From: Mesorhizobium sangaii
Lineage (GTDB): Bacteria > Pseudomonadota > Alphaproteobacteria > Rhizobiales > Rhizobiaceae
Length of the DNA stretch: 64,000 nucleotides
NCBI RefSeq assembly: GCF_014207355.1
Contig: NZ_JACHEF010000001.1
Span: forward strand, 920,002-984,001
Reading direction: 5' to 3'
The translations under genes and the position numbers were made by a program. Positions 18,611-28,562 of the stretch are shown in pieces; the stretch's first letter is position 1; every line of letters begins with the position of its first letter. The notes under the pieces were generated by a model. That model saw nothing but the letters and a program-made list of their open reading frames with translations. It did no database searches and was not told the origin of the DNA.

Positions 18611-18993
18611 TCGCCGCGATCCAGCTGGCCCTCGGCCGCCTTGTTGCGGTATTGCAGCGTCAGCAGCACGCCCTTGATCAGCCGAAGCGCCGTCAGGCAC
18701 AGCGCAACAGCCAGCGGGATCCAGAGCAGCAGATGCAGCCAGAGCGGCGGGCTCAGCGTCACTTCGACCCAGAGCGCCAGGCCGACGATGATGAAACCAA
18801 TGATCAGGATGACGAAGACCGCCGGCCCGTCGCCGGCATCGGCGTAGGAATAGTCGAGGCCGCAATTGGTACAGCGCTTGCCAACGGTGAGGAAGCCGGA
18901 AAACAGCTGCCCCTCGCCGCAGCGCGGGCAGCGCCCGTGCAAGCCGGCCGAGATCGGATCGATCGGCGGCCAGATCGCCTTGTCCTCGCTCAT
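18607..18993 (-). CDS. DUF983 zinc-ribbon membrane protein
   Basis: A 128-residue protein with an N-terminal zinc ribbon (GRCPRCGEGQLF ... KRCTNCGLDYSYADAGDGPA), then two membrane segments (VFVILIIGFIIVGLALWVEV and LHLLLWIPLAVALCLTAL). DUF983 genes lie within rhizobial cytochrome oxidase clusters; an assembly role is inferred from location only. It overlaps SURF1 by 4 bp and follows the L,D-transpeptidase gene by 3 bases. Confidence 0.92.
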   Translation of the reverse strand: MSEDKAIWPPIDPISAGLHGRCPRCGEGQLFSGFLTVGKRCTNCGLDYSYADAGDGPAVFVILIIGFIIVGLALWVEVTLSPPLWLHLLLWIPLAVALCLTALRLIKGVLLTLQYRNKAAEGQLDRGE

Positions 18994-18996
18994 TGC

Positions 18997-19509
18997 TTAC
19001 CGCTCGATCTCGATCGGCGTCCCATCGGCCACCATCGCCCAGATTTCGTCCATATCGGAGTCCGTAACCGCAATGCAGCCGTCGGTCCAGTCGACCAATT
19101 GAAGCAGCCAGCCCCACCAGCCGAAACCGTTTGGCTGGCCGTGGATCATGATCATGCCTCCCGCATCGACACTGCGCGTCTTCGCGGCGGCCAGATCGCC
19201 GGCATTGGGATAGGAGATATGGATCGACTTGTGGGCGATGCTGTTCGGGTTGCGCCAGTCGAGGACATAGCGCCCCTCCGGTGTGCGTTGATCACCCTCC
19301 TCGTGCTTGTGCCCAAGCGGATCGCCGCCGAGCGCGATGCTGTAGCTTCGCAGGATTTTGCCGTCGCCGATCAGTTCCAGCCGCCGGTCCGACTTGTCGA
19401 CACGCACCAGATTGACTTTCTCGCCAGCAAGGGCCGGCGCTGTGGCGATCATGCACGCGTAAATGGCACAGAGAAGAGCTAGCCGCATCGGCCAGCGATC
19501 GGCGATCAT
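18997..19509 (-). CDS. L,D-transpeptidase (YkuD domain), exported
   Basis: A roughly 170-residue periplasmic enzyme with a signal sequence (LALLCAIYACMIATAPALA) and a YkuD domain. The active-site pieces are MIMIHGQPNG and the Cys in WTDGCIAVTDSDM, the variant seen in YafK-like members. These enzymes form 3-3 cross-links or attach proteins to peptidoglycan. The start is unsure: ATG 19509 or 19488, both without a strong ribosome site; frames further upstream run through hairpins. Its place between ctaE and DUF983 is unusual for the oxidase cluster. Confidence 0.87.
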   Translation of the reverse strand: MIADRWPMRLALLCAIYACMIATAPALAGEKVNLVRVDKSDRRLELIGDGKILRSYSIALGGDPLGHKHEEGDQRTPEGRYVLDWRNPNSIAHKSIHISYPNAGDLAAAKTRSVDAGGMIMIHGQPNGFGWWGWLLQLVDWTDGCIAVTDSDMDEIWAMVADGTPIEIER

Positions 19510-19524
19510 TGCGCCGAAATGAAG

Positions 19525-19557
19525 AAGGCGGCCACGTCGCCGCGGCCGCCTTTTTTT
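19525..19557. terminator. Hairpin with T7 tract between ctaE and the transpeptidase gene
   Basis: A 9-bp stem (19525-19533 with 19544-19552), a 10-nt loop and T7 at 19551-19557 form a classical terminator on the plus strand. On the minus strand, along which the oxidase genes run, the stem is preceded by an A-tract and followed by TTCTTCATTT, so it may act in both directions. Confidence 0.6.
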
Positions 19558-19575
19558 GAAATCCTGGAGCCTGTT

Positions 19576-19597
19576 CCATCCCGATTTCTCGGGATGG
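19576..19597. other. Perfect 9-bp stem-loop downstream of ctaE
   Basis: CCATCCCGA and TCGGGATGG pair perfectly around a 4-nt loop, 27 bases after the ctaE stop on the minus strand. There is no U-tract. It may protect the 3' end of the oxidase mRNA or mark a repeat. Confidence 0.5.
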
Positions 19598-19623
19598 GGC
19601 ACTTTGTTTTGCTCAGGTCGAAA

Positions 19624-20505
19624 TCAGTGGGCTTCGATCACCGCGCCGGCCGATCCCCAGACATAGATCGCTGAGAACAGGAACAGCCAGACGACGTCGA
19701 CGAAGTGCCAATACCAGGCGGCCGCCTCGAAGCCGAAATGCTGCTTGGGGGTGAAATCACCCTTCATCGCCCTGATCAGGCAAACCAGGAGGAAGATGGT
19801 GCCGATGATGACGTGGAAGCCATGGAAGCCGGTCGCCATGAAGAAGGTGGCGCCGTAGATGGAATCCTTGAAGGCGAACGGAGCATGAATGTACTCGTAG
19901 GCCTGCACCATGGTGAACAGCATGCCGAGGCCGACGGTCAGCACTAGGCCGTTGATCAGCCCCTTGCGATCGCCATGGATCAGCGAATGGTGCGCCCAGG
20001 TCACCGTGGTGCCCGACAGCAGCAGGATGATGGTGTTGTAGAGCGGCAGGTGGAAGGGATCGAGAACCTCCATGCCCTTCGGCGGCCAGACACCGCCGGT
20101 AAACGCGGTGCGCGCGTATTGCTGCACCTCGCCCGGAAACAGGCTGGCGTCGAAGTAGGCCCAGAACCAGGCGACGAAGAACATCACCTCGGAGGCGATG
20201 AACATGATCATGCCATAGCGCAGATGCAGCGACACGACACGCGTGTGATGGCCCTCATGCGCTTCCTTGATCGTGTCCGACCACCAGGCGAACATGGTGT
20301 AGAGGACGATCGCCAGGCCGATGAAGAACAGCCACGGATTGGCGATGTTGAAGCCGAAGATCGGGAAGTCGCCGGCCTTGAGATACTGCATCAGGCAGAC
20401 ACCGCCGATTGCGGTCACCAGCGCGCCGATGGACCCCAGGAACGGCCATGGGCTCGGGTCGACGAGATGGTAGTCATGGTGTGGTTTTGCGTGCGCGTCT
20501 GCCAT
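19624..20505 (-). CDS. ctaE: Cytochrome c oxidase subunit III
   Basis: Subunit III of the aa3-type cytochrome c oxidase in the inner membrane. The 293 residues give seven membrane helices. Family features include [16 protein letters not shown] near the N-terminus, the Glu of [15 protein letters not shown] and [17 protein letters not shown]. It starts one base after the ctaG stop and ends the compact part of the oxidase cluster. Confidence 0.98.
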   Translation of the reverse strand: MADAHAKPHHDYHLVDPSPWPFLGSIGALVTAIGGVCLMQYLKAGDFPIFGFNIANPWLFFIGLAIVLYTMFAWWSDTIKEAHEGHHTRVVSLHLRYGMIMFIASEVMFFVAWFWAYFDASLFPGEVQQYARTAFTGGVWPPKGMEVLDPFHLPLYNTIILLLSGTTVTWAHHSLIHGDRKGLINGLVLTVGLGMLFTMVQAYEYIHAPFAFKDSIYGATFFMATGFHGFHVIIGTIFLLVCLIRAMKGDFTPKQHFGFEAAAWYWHFVDVVWLFLFSAIYVWGSAGAVIEAH

Positions 20506-20506
20506 A

Positions 20507-21130
20507 TCAACCCCCGAGATTTGCTTCGGTATTCGAAATTGTCTTGCTGCTGCCTTGGACCGGCACTGATGACGCGACCGGCTTGCTCTTCTCCACCGGG
20601 AACATCGTATAGGACAGGGTGATTGTCTTCACGTCCTTCAGTTCCGGTACATTTACGATATCGGGATCCACATAGAACACGACCGGCATGTCCAGCGTCT
20701 CGCCGGGCTTCAGCGTCGTATCCGTGAAGCAGAAGCACTCGACCTTGTTGAAGTAGGGCCCCGCCAGTTCCGGCTGCACATTGAACGTGGCGCGGCCGGT
20801 AACGGGGCGATCGAACTTGTTGGTGGCTTGATAGTGCGCCTGCACGGTCTCGCCGATCTTCATCGTCATCGACCGGTCGACCGGCTGAAAATCCCAGGGC
20901 ACGCCGGCGATGTTGGCGTCGAAACGGACAACGATGTCACGGTCGAGCACCCGGTTCGCATATTGCTGCGTGACACGTCTTGTGGTGCCACCATAGCCCG
21001 TCGCCTGGCAGAACATCTTGTAGAGCGGCACCGCGGCATAGGCCATGCCGATCATGCCGCCGAAGAAGGCAAGGCAGACAAACGCGACGACGCGGTTGGT
21101 GTTCTTCCTGCTGGCGGTCACCTGGCTCAT
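20507..21130 (-). CDS. ctaG: Cytochrome c oxidase assembly protein CtaG (Cox11)
   Basis: A 207-residue Cox11/CtaG copper chaperone that delivers copper to the CuB site of subunit I. It has one N-terminal membrane anchor ([19 protein letters not shown]) and a periplasmic domain with the conserved [15 protein letters not shown] and copper ligands in [15 protein letters not shown]. It sits between the small CoxF-like gene (7 bases upstream) and ctaE (1 base downstream). Confidence 0.97.
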   Translation of the reverse strand: MSQVTASRKNTNRVVAFVCLAFFGGMIGMAYAAVPLYKMFCQATGYGGTTRRVTQQYANRVLDRDIVVRFDANIAGVPWDFQPVDRSMTMKIGETVQAHYQATNKFDRPVTGRATFNVQPELAGPYFNKVECFCFTDTTLKPGETLDMPVVFYVDPDIVNVPELKDVKTITLSYTMFPVEKSKPVASSVPVQGSSKTISNTEANLGG

Positions 21131-21137
21131 CGTGTTC

Positions 21138-21302
21138 TCACATCGAGCCAGGGTGATGACCGAATTTCACGATCGTCGCGATGTAGAAAATGATCACCAG
21201 CACCGCCAGCGCCAGGCCGATGGCGACAGAACGATTGCGTCTGGCTTTCCTCTGCCGCTCGGTCAGCGTGACCAGCTCGAGCTTTTCTTCGATCATGGTC
21301 AT
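21138..21302 (-). CDS. Small single-pass membrane protein, CoxF-like
   Basis: A 54-residue protein that begins [16 protein letters not shown], followed by a basic patch (QRKARRNRS) and one membrane helix ([20 protein letters not shown]). Small proteins of this kind lie between ctaB and ctaG in many alphaproteobacteria and are often labelled CoxF. The ATG at 21302 overlaps the ctaB stop as ATGA. A role in oxidase assembly is inferred from location. Confidence 0.88.
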   Translation of the reverse strand: MTMIEEKLELVTLTERQRKARRNRSVAIGLALAVLVIIFYIATIVKFGHHPGSM

Positions 21303-22243
21303 GCTCCACCCATGGCAAGAGCGCGCTCAAGGACGCTGTCGGCGAGATAGGCGGCGAAAATGGCGAAGAGATAGAGCAGCGAATAGGCGAACAACGCCTT
21401 GGCCGGCTTCATCACGCGGTCGTCGTCGGCCATGCCAAGCACTTTCCACGCGTACCAGACAAAACCCAACCCAAGCAGCACGGCGGCCACGCCATAGACC
21501 GGCGTGGTGTAGCCCAGGACCCATGGCAGCACGCCGACCGGCGCCAGCAGCAGCGCGTAGGCAAAGATCTGGCGGCGGGTCGAAGCCTGGCCGGCGACGT
21601 TCGGCATCATCGGAATGCCGGCGCGGGCATAGTCCTCGGACTTGAACAGCGCCAGCGCCCAGAAATGCGGCGGAGTCCACAGGAAGATGATCAGGAACAG
21701 GACAAAGCTTTCCAGGCTGACGCTTCCGGTTACCGCGGCCCAGCCAATGACAGGCGGAATGGCACCGGCAGCGCCGCCGATGACGATGTTCTGCGGCGTC
21801 CAGCGCTTGAGCCACATCGTATAGACGACGGCGTAGAAGAAGATCGTGAAGGCCAGCAGGGTCGCCGACAGCCAGTTGACCAGCACACCCAGCGTCATCA
21901 CCGACAGCACCGACAGGACCAGCCCGAAACTCAGCGCTTCGCCCGGCCGGATGCGGCCGGCCGGCACCGGACGAGAGGCGGTGCGCGTCATCACCGCGTC
22001 GATGTCGGCATCGTACCACATGTTGAGCGCGCCGGAGGCCCCGGCGCCGATGGCGATCGACAGGATGGCGATCACCGCCAGTAACGGATTGATGGTCACC
22101 GGCGCCGCGACCAGTCCGACGAACGCGGTGAACACCACCAGCGACATGACGCGCGGCTTCAGCAGGGCGAAGAAATCGCCCGCCGTCGCTTCCGACATGC
22201 GGAAGCCCGCTTCGTCAATACTGGTTTCGTCGACTAGGGCCAT
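21299..22243 (-). CDS. ctaB: Protoheme IX farnesyltransferase (heme o synthase)
   Basis: Adds a farnesyl group to heme b to form heme o, the precursor of heme a. The 314-residue UbiA-superfamily membrane enzyme keeps the first Asp motif [15 protein letters not shown] and the second region in [14 protein letters not shown]. An N-terminal [15 protein letters not shown] segment is typical. It overlaps the CoxF-like gene by 4 bp and lies 77 bases from ctaD. Confidence 0.97.
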   Translation of the reverse strand: MALVDETSIDEAGFRMSEATAGDFFALLKPRVMSLVVFTAFVGLVAAPVTINPLLAVIAILSIAIGAGASGALNMWYDADIDAVMTRTASRPVPAGRIRPGEALSFGLVLSVLSVMTLGVLVNWLSATLLAFTIFFYAVVYTMWLKRWTPQNIVIGGAAGAIPPVIGWAAVTGSVSLESFVLFLIIFLWTPPHFWALALFKSEDYARAGIPMMPNVAGQASTRRQIFAYALLLAPVGVLPWVLGYTTPVYGVAAVLLGLGFVWYAWKVLGMADDDRVMKPAKALFAYSLLYLFAIFAAYLADSVLERALAMGGA

Positions 22244-22320
22244 GCGTACTCAAGTCCATCATTCCGTTTGGCCAAAACCGCCGGCAGGCCGGCGGTTTCG
22301 ATTCCATGGAGGCTGCCGCC

Positions 22321-24887
<2,567 letters not shown>

Positions 24888-25253
24888 CGTCTCCCAGTTC
24901 CTCGCGGCTGTGCCCACGAGAATATCGAACAATGCCGGGACGGGAATCCCGACTGTCTCAAGGTGGTTCAAACCATACTCTTTTTCCCTCCGCAAGAAAG
25001 GAGCGGGCGAAACCGTGCGGCATTTTTGCGCGCAAGCCCGGATGCGCCTTTGAAGGCAGCGGCAACGGTTCCGAATCGCATATGTTCTGCCATGGCCACA
25101 TTCCTGCGGGCCGGGCGTGCCGACCGTCGCAATTCGGGCGAAATTGGCTAGGAAAAGCGCCGTATTGGCTGTTTCGGGGCAGACCGGTTGCGGTCTCGTC
25201 CTTTACTTGGCTTTGGCGCGGCTTAAAGTGCCGTGATTCGCAATGGAGCCGTC
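24888..25253. other. 366-bp divergent intergenic region between ctaC and the IalB gene
   Basis: This gap should hold the promoters of the oxidase cluster (leftward) and of the IalB gene (rightward). I see no gene or RNA in it. A small palindrome CGGGACGGGAATCCCG lies near 24934-24950. No promoter can be named with confidence. Confidence 0.5.
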
Positions 25254-25859
25254 ATGAACTCTTGGCTTTCGAGACTTGCGCTTTCGAGAATCTTGGCGCT
25301 TTCGAGAATCTTGGCGCTTTCGAGAATCTTGGCGAAGGTCATCTTTCTCGCCGCCTGGTCCGTCATCGGCCCGTCTGTCATCGGCCAGCCTGTCATCGGC
25401 TTGTCAAGCCAGGCCAATGCCGCGCAGCCGAGTGGCACCGTCCGGTCGACGCACGGCGCGTGGTCGATCATCTGCGACACGCCGGCCGGCGCCACCTCCG
25501 AGCAATGCGTGATGATGCAGAACGTCGTCGCCGAGGACCGTCCCGAGATGGGGCTGTCGGTGGTCGTGCTGCGCACCGCCGACAACAAGGCTGAGATCCT
25601 GCGCGTGCTGGCGCCACTCGGCGTGCTTTTGCCCAACGGGCTCGGCCTCAATGTCGACGGCAAGGATATCGGCCGCGCCTATTTCGTGCGCTGTTTCCAG
25701 GATGGCTGCTATGCCGAAGTCATTCTCGAAAAGCCGCTGCTTGACACGCTGAAGACCGGGACGTCGGCCACCTTCATCGTCTTCCAGACCCCGGAAGAAG
25801 GCATCGGCATCCCCGTCGACCTCAAGGGTTTTGCTGACGGTTTCGCCGCCCTGCCCTGA
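25254..25859 (+). CDS. Invasion-associated locus B (IalB) family exported protein
   Basis: A 201-residue exported IalB-like protein. Conserved features are THGAWSIICDTP, QCVMMQN and the Cys pair in YFVRCFQDGCYAE; IalB proteins are periplasmic and linked to host-cell invasion in Bartonella, but are common in free-living rhizobia with unknown role. The N-terminus is odd: three identical hexapeptides (ALSRIL) are followed by VIGPSVIGQPVIG, giving a signal sequence of about 58 residues. ATG 25254 follows GGAG; a GTG at 25233 is possible. A short frame continues after the stop. Confidence 0.9.
   Translation: MNSWLSRLALSRILALSRILALSRILAKVIFLAAWSVIGPSVIGQPVIGLSSQANAAQPSGTVRSTHGAWSIICDTPAGATSEQCVMMQNVVAEDRPEMGLSVVVLRTADNKAEILRVLAPLGVLLPNGLGLNVDGKDIGRAYFVRCFQDGCYAEVILEKPLLDTLKTGTSATFIVFQTPEEGIGIPVDLKGFADGFAALP
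25278..25331 (+). repeat. Three perfect 18-bp tandem copies in the IalB signal sequence
   Basis: The unit GCGCTTTCGAGAATCTTG is repeated exactly three times in frame (25278-25295, 25296-25313, 25314-25331), with a diverged copy just upstream. A second in-frame repeat, based on GTCATCGGCC, follows at about 25364-25400. Perfect identity suggests recent slippage. Confidence 0.95.
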
Positions 25860-25892
25860 GAGCTCGGCGCTTGCGAAGAATCCAACGTCAGG

Positions 25893-26000
25893 ATGGATGT
25901 CAGCTTCCTTGGCGGCATCACCAGGGCCAACCTTGAGGAACAGTTCGCGAACTGGGATTCAATGGCCAGCGACATCAAGGACTTCATCAGCCAAAAGTAA
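25893..26000 (+). CDS. Short open frame after the IalB gene, possible remnant
   Basis: A 35-residue frame starting MDVSFLGGITRAN and ending DFISQK. It lies in the same reading frame as the IalB gene and no stop separates the IalB TGA from it, so it could be a lost 3' extension, a gene fragment or chance. I see no ribosome site and recognise no family. Confidence 0.3.
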   Translation: MDVSFLGGITRANLEEQFANWDSMASDIKDFISQK

Positions 26001-26117
26001 CTTCGACGATTTGTCGGCGATCGCATTTGTCTTCACAATGCGGCGGGGCGATTGTCTCGGCGCCTCTTCGCGCCTACATCGTGGCAAAGAAGCATTCCTA
26101 CTGTGAACGGACGCGCC

Positions 26118-27530
26118 ATGAACAGCCTGATCGGCCAATTCGACATTTCAGACGATCGCATCAAGCAGATCGTCACTGAGACCATCAGTGGCGCCGACGA
26201 CGGCGAACTGTTTCTCGAATACAGCGAGAGCGAAGCGCTGATGTTCGACAACGGTCGGCTAAAGACGGCCAATTTCAACACCGACCAGGGGTTTGGCCTG
26301 CGCGCCGTCGCCGGCGAAGCCAGCGGCTATGCCCATTCCAGCGACCTTTCCGAGGCCTCGCTGCTGCGCGCCGCCGACGCTGTTTCAACCGTCAAGGGCG
26401 GCTATTCCGGCACGCTGGCCGCGGCGCCGGCCCGCACCAACCGCCACCTCTATGGCGAGGAGAATCCGATCCCCTCGCCCTCCTTCGAGGTCAAGGCAAA
26501 GCTGCTGCAGGAAATCGACGCCTGGCTGCGCGCCGAGGATGCGCGCGTGCGCCAGGTTTCGGCCTCGCTGTCCTCATCCTGGCAGCATGTCGAGATCGTG
26601 CGCGCCGATGGCCAGGTGGTGCGCGATATCCGCCCGCAGGTCCGTGTCCACGTCTCTGTCGTCGTCGGCGATGGCGACCGCCAGGAGAGCGGCTCCTATG
26701 GCATGGGCGGACGCAAGGCCTTTGACGACTTCCTTGTCGAGGACAGCTGGAAGCACGCCGCCAAGGAGGCGCTGAGGCAAGCGCTGGTCAATCTCGAGGC
26801 CATACCGGCGCCGGCCGGCACCTTCGACATCGTCCTGTCCAGCGGCTGGCCGGGCGTCATGCTGCACGAGGCCGTCGGCCATGGGCTGGAAGGTGACTTC
26901 AACCGCAAGAAGACCTCGGCTTTCGCCGGCCTGATGGGCCAGCAAGTCGCCGCCAAGGGAGTGACAGTCGTCGACGACGGCACCATGCCGGAGAGGCGCG
27001 GGTCGCTCACCGTCGACGATGAAGGGACCCCGACGGCGCGCAACGTGCTGATCGAGGACGGCAAACTGGTCGGCTACATGCAGGATCGCCAGAACGCCCG
27101 GTTGATGGGCATGAATGCCACCGGCAACGGCCGGCGCGAAGGCTATGCCCACCAGCCGATGCCGCGCATGACCAACACCTTCATGACGGCGGGTGACATG
27201 GAGCCGGACGAAATCATCGCCTCGGTCAAGAACGGTATTTACGCCGTCTCCTTCGGCGGCGGTCAGGTCGACATCACCTCGGGCAAGTTCGTGTTCGGCT
27301 GCACCGAGGCCTACATGATCGAGAACGGCAAGGTGACGCAGCCGATCAAGGGCGCGATGCTGATCGGCAATGGGCCGGACGCCATGCACCGCGTGTCCAT
27401 GATCGGCAACGACATGAAGCTCGATACCGGCATCGGCATGTGCGGCAAGGGCGGACAGGGCGTCCCGGTCGGCGTCGGCCAGCCGCATCTCAGGATGAAC
27501 CAGATGACGGTAGGCGGCACGCGGGTTTGA
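26118..27530 (+). CDS. tldD: Metalloprotease TldD
   Basis: A 470-residue TldD subunit. With TldE/PmbA it forms a heterodimeric zinc protease that degrades unfolded peptides and matures some modified peptides. The zinc motif HEAVGHGLEGD (HExxxH type) is intact, as are the downstream SFGGGQVD and FGCTEAY segments. TldE is not in this window. ATG 26118 starts MNSLIGQFDISDDRI; the frame is open further upstream without a ribosome site. Confidence 0.97.
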   Translation: MNSLIGQFDISDDRIKQIVTETISGADDGELFLEYSESEALMFDNGRLKTANFNTDQGFGLRAVAGEASGYAHSSDLSEASLLRAADAVSTVKGGYSGTLAAAPARTNRHLYGEENPIPSPSFEVKAKLLQEIDAWLRAEDARVRQVSASLSSSWQHVEIVRADGQVVRDIRPQVRVHVSVVVGDGDRQESGSYGMGGRKAFDDFLVEDSWKHAAKEALRQALVNLEAIPAPAGTFDIVLSSGWPGVMLHEAVGHGLEGDFNRKKTSAFAGLMGQQVAAKGVTVVDDGTMPERRGSLTVDDEGTPTARNVLIEDGKLVGYMQDRQNARLMGMNATGNGRREGYAHQPMPRMTNTFMTAGDMEPDEIIASVKNGIYAVSFGGGQVDITSGKFVFGCTEAYMIENGKVTQPIKGAMLIGNGPDAMHRVSMIGNDMKLDTGIGMCGKGGQGVPVGVGQPHLRMNQMTVGGTRV

Positions 27531-27664
27531 GCGCACCTGGTGCGGCCGACCAAGCCAGACCCAAAATCGTCATTCTGACAGGCGCCGGTATGTCGGCTGA
27601 ATCGGGCGTCGCAACGTTGCTCGATCTTGTCGGGTTCTGGGCCAAGGACAGCGCTTCCAACTGA
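27527..27664 (+). pseudogene. N-terminal remnant of a Sir2/CobB deacylase
   Basis: A 46-codon frame overlapping the tldD stop encodes KIVILTGAGMSAESGVAT, the NAD-binding start of Sir2 family deacylases (GAGxSAESGxxTFRD), then diverges to LLDLVGFWAKDSASN and stops. The remaining 200 or so residues, including the catalytic His and zinc cysteines, are missing. It is a truncated relic. Confidence 0.75.
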
Positions 27665-27787
27665 ATCCTGTCGGCACCTTGAAGCGAACACAATCCACGT
27701 TAGGAAATTATTAAGTCTCTAACTGCCTGGGCTGCCTTTTGCGCACGAACGCAGCACCAGCTTCCTGGTTGCGGTGGTGTTTTGGCA

Positions 27788-28480
27788 ATGCGGCATGTCC
27801 CCGGCGTTCTCACTTCCTCTTTCCTACTTGGCTTCGTTTCATTGCTTGGTGCGACCTCGCTGCAAGCCAGCCCGGCAGAAGCACAGTCGACATTGTTCAA
27901 GTCGCGATCGACGCAATCTTCCATGGAAGGGCTGCGCTCTGCCACCGTCGGTGCAAGCACCAGCGTACCCTACGGTTGGGTCGATTTCTGCCATCGCCGA
28001 CCAAAAGAGTGCAAGGTACCCGTTCTGCCGGCCGCGAATGTCAAGCTGACCGCGCAGAACCTGCGCATCCTCAAGCGGATAAATCAGAAGGCGAACAGCT
28101 CGATCAAACCCGTCAGCAATTTCGACCACTGGGGCACGATGGTGGACCACTGGGACTACCCCGTGGACGGCAAGGGCGACTGCAAGATCTACGCCCTCTA
28201 CAAGCGCAAGCTTCTTCTTGAGGCGGGATTCCCCCGGCAGGCGCTGCTGATGACCGTGGTGCGCGACCTGGACAATGAAGGCCACACCATCCTGACGGTG
28301 AAAACCGACAAGGGCGATCTTGTCCTGGACAATCTGGTCGATGAGATCAGGCCTTGGAATGCGACGGGCTATTACTTCCTCAAACGCCAGTCCCAGCGGA
28401 ACCCAAACACATGGGTGTCGATCAACCAACGGGGCGGCACGTCGAAAACCCTCACGAATGTTTCCAAGCTCGTAGACTGA
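27788..28480 (+). CDS. Exported transglutaminase-like cysteine peptidase (BTLCP, DUF920)
   Basis: A 230-residue periplasmic protein of the bacterial transglutaminase-like cysteine proteinase family, to which LapG belongs. A signal peptide (cleavage near SLQASPAEA) precedes the domain. The catalytic triad is visible as Cys in GKGDCKIYALYKR, His in EGHTILTV and Asp in LVLDNL. LapG-type members cleave adhesins, but many rhizobial paralogues have no known substrate. ATG 27788 is chosen; a TTG two codons upstream is also possible. It is convergent with the caspase-fold gene. Confidence 0.92.
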   Translation: MRHVPGVLTSSFLLGFVSLLGATSLQASPAEAQSTLFKSRSTQSSMEGLRSATVGASTSVPYGWVDFCHRRPKECKVPVLPAANVKLTAQNLRILKRINQKANSSIKPVSNFDHWGTMVDHWDYPVDGKGDCKIYALYKRKLLLEAGFPRQALLMTVVRDLDNEGHTILTVKTDKGDLVLDNLVDEIRPWNATGYYFLKRQSQRNPNTWVSINQRGGTSKTLTNVSKLVD

Positions 28481-28562
28481 GCGGCCTGCCAGACCAGAGC
28501 GCGTCAGCTTTTTGAAGGTTCGGTGCCCGGCGACAGGCGGGCAATCCCTGCCTCACTCCTGC

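Noticed and set aside
25278..25331. Short repeats as a possible CRISPR array
   Set aside because: The units are directly adjacent with no spacers and lie in frame in a signal peptide; no cas genes are present.
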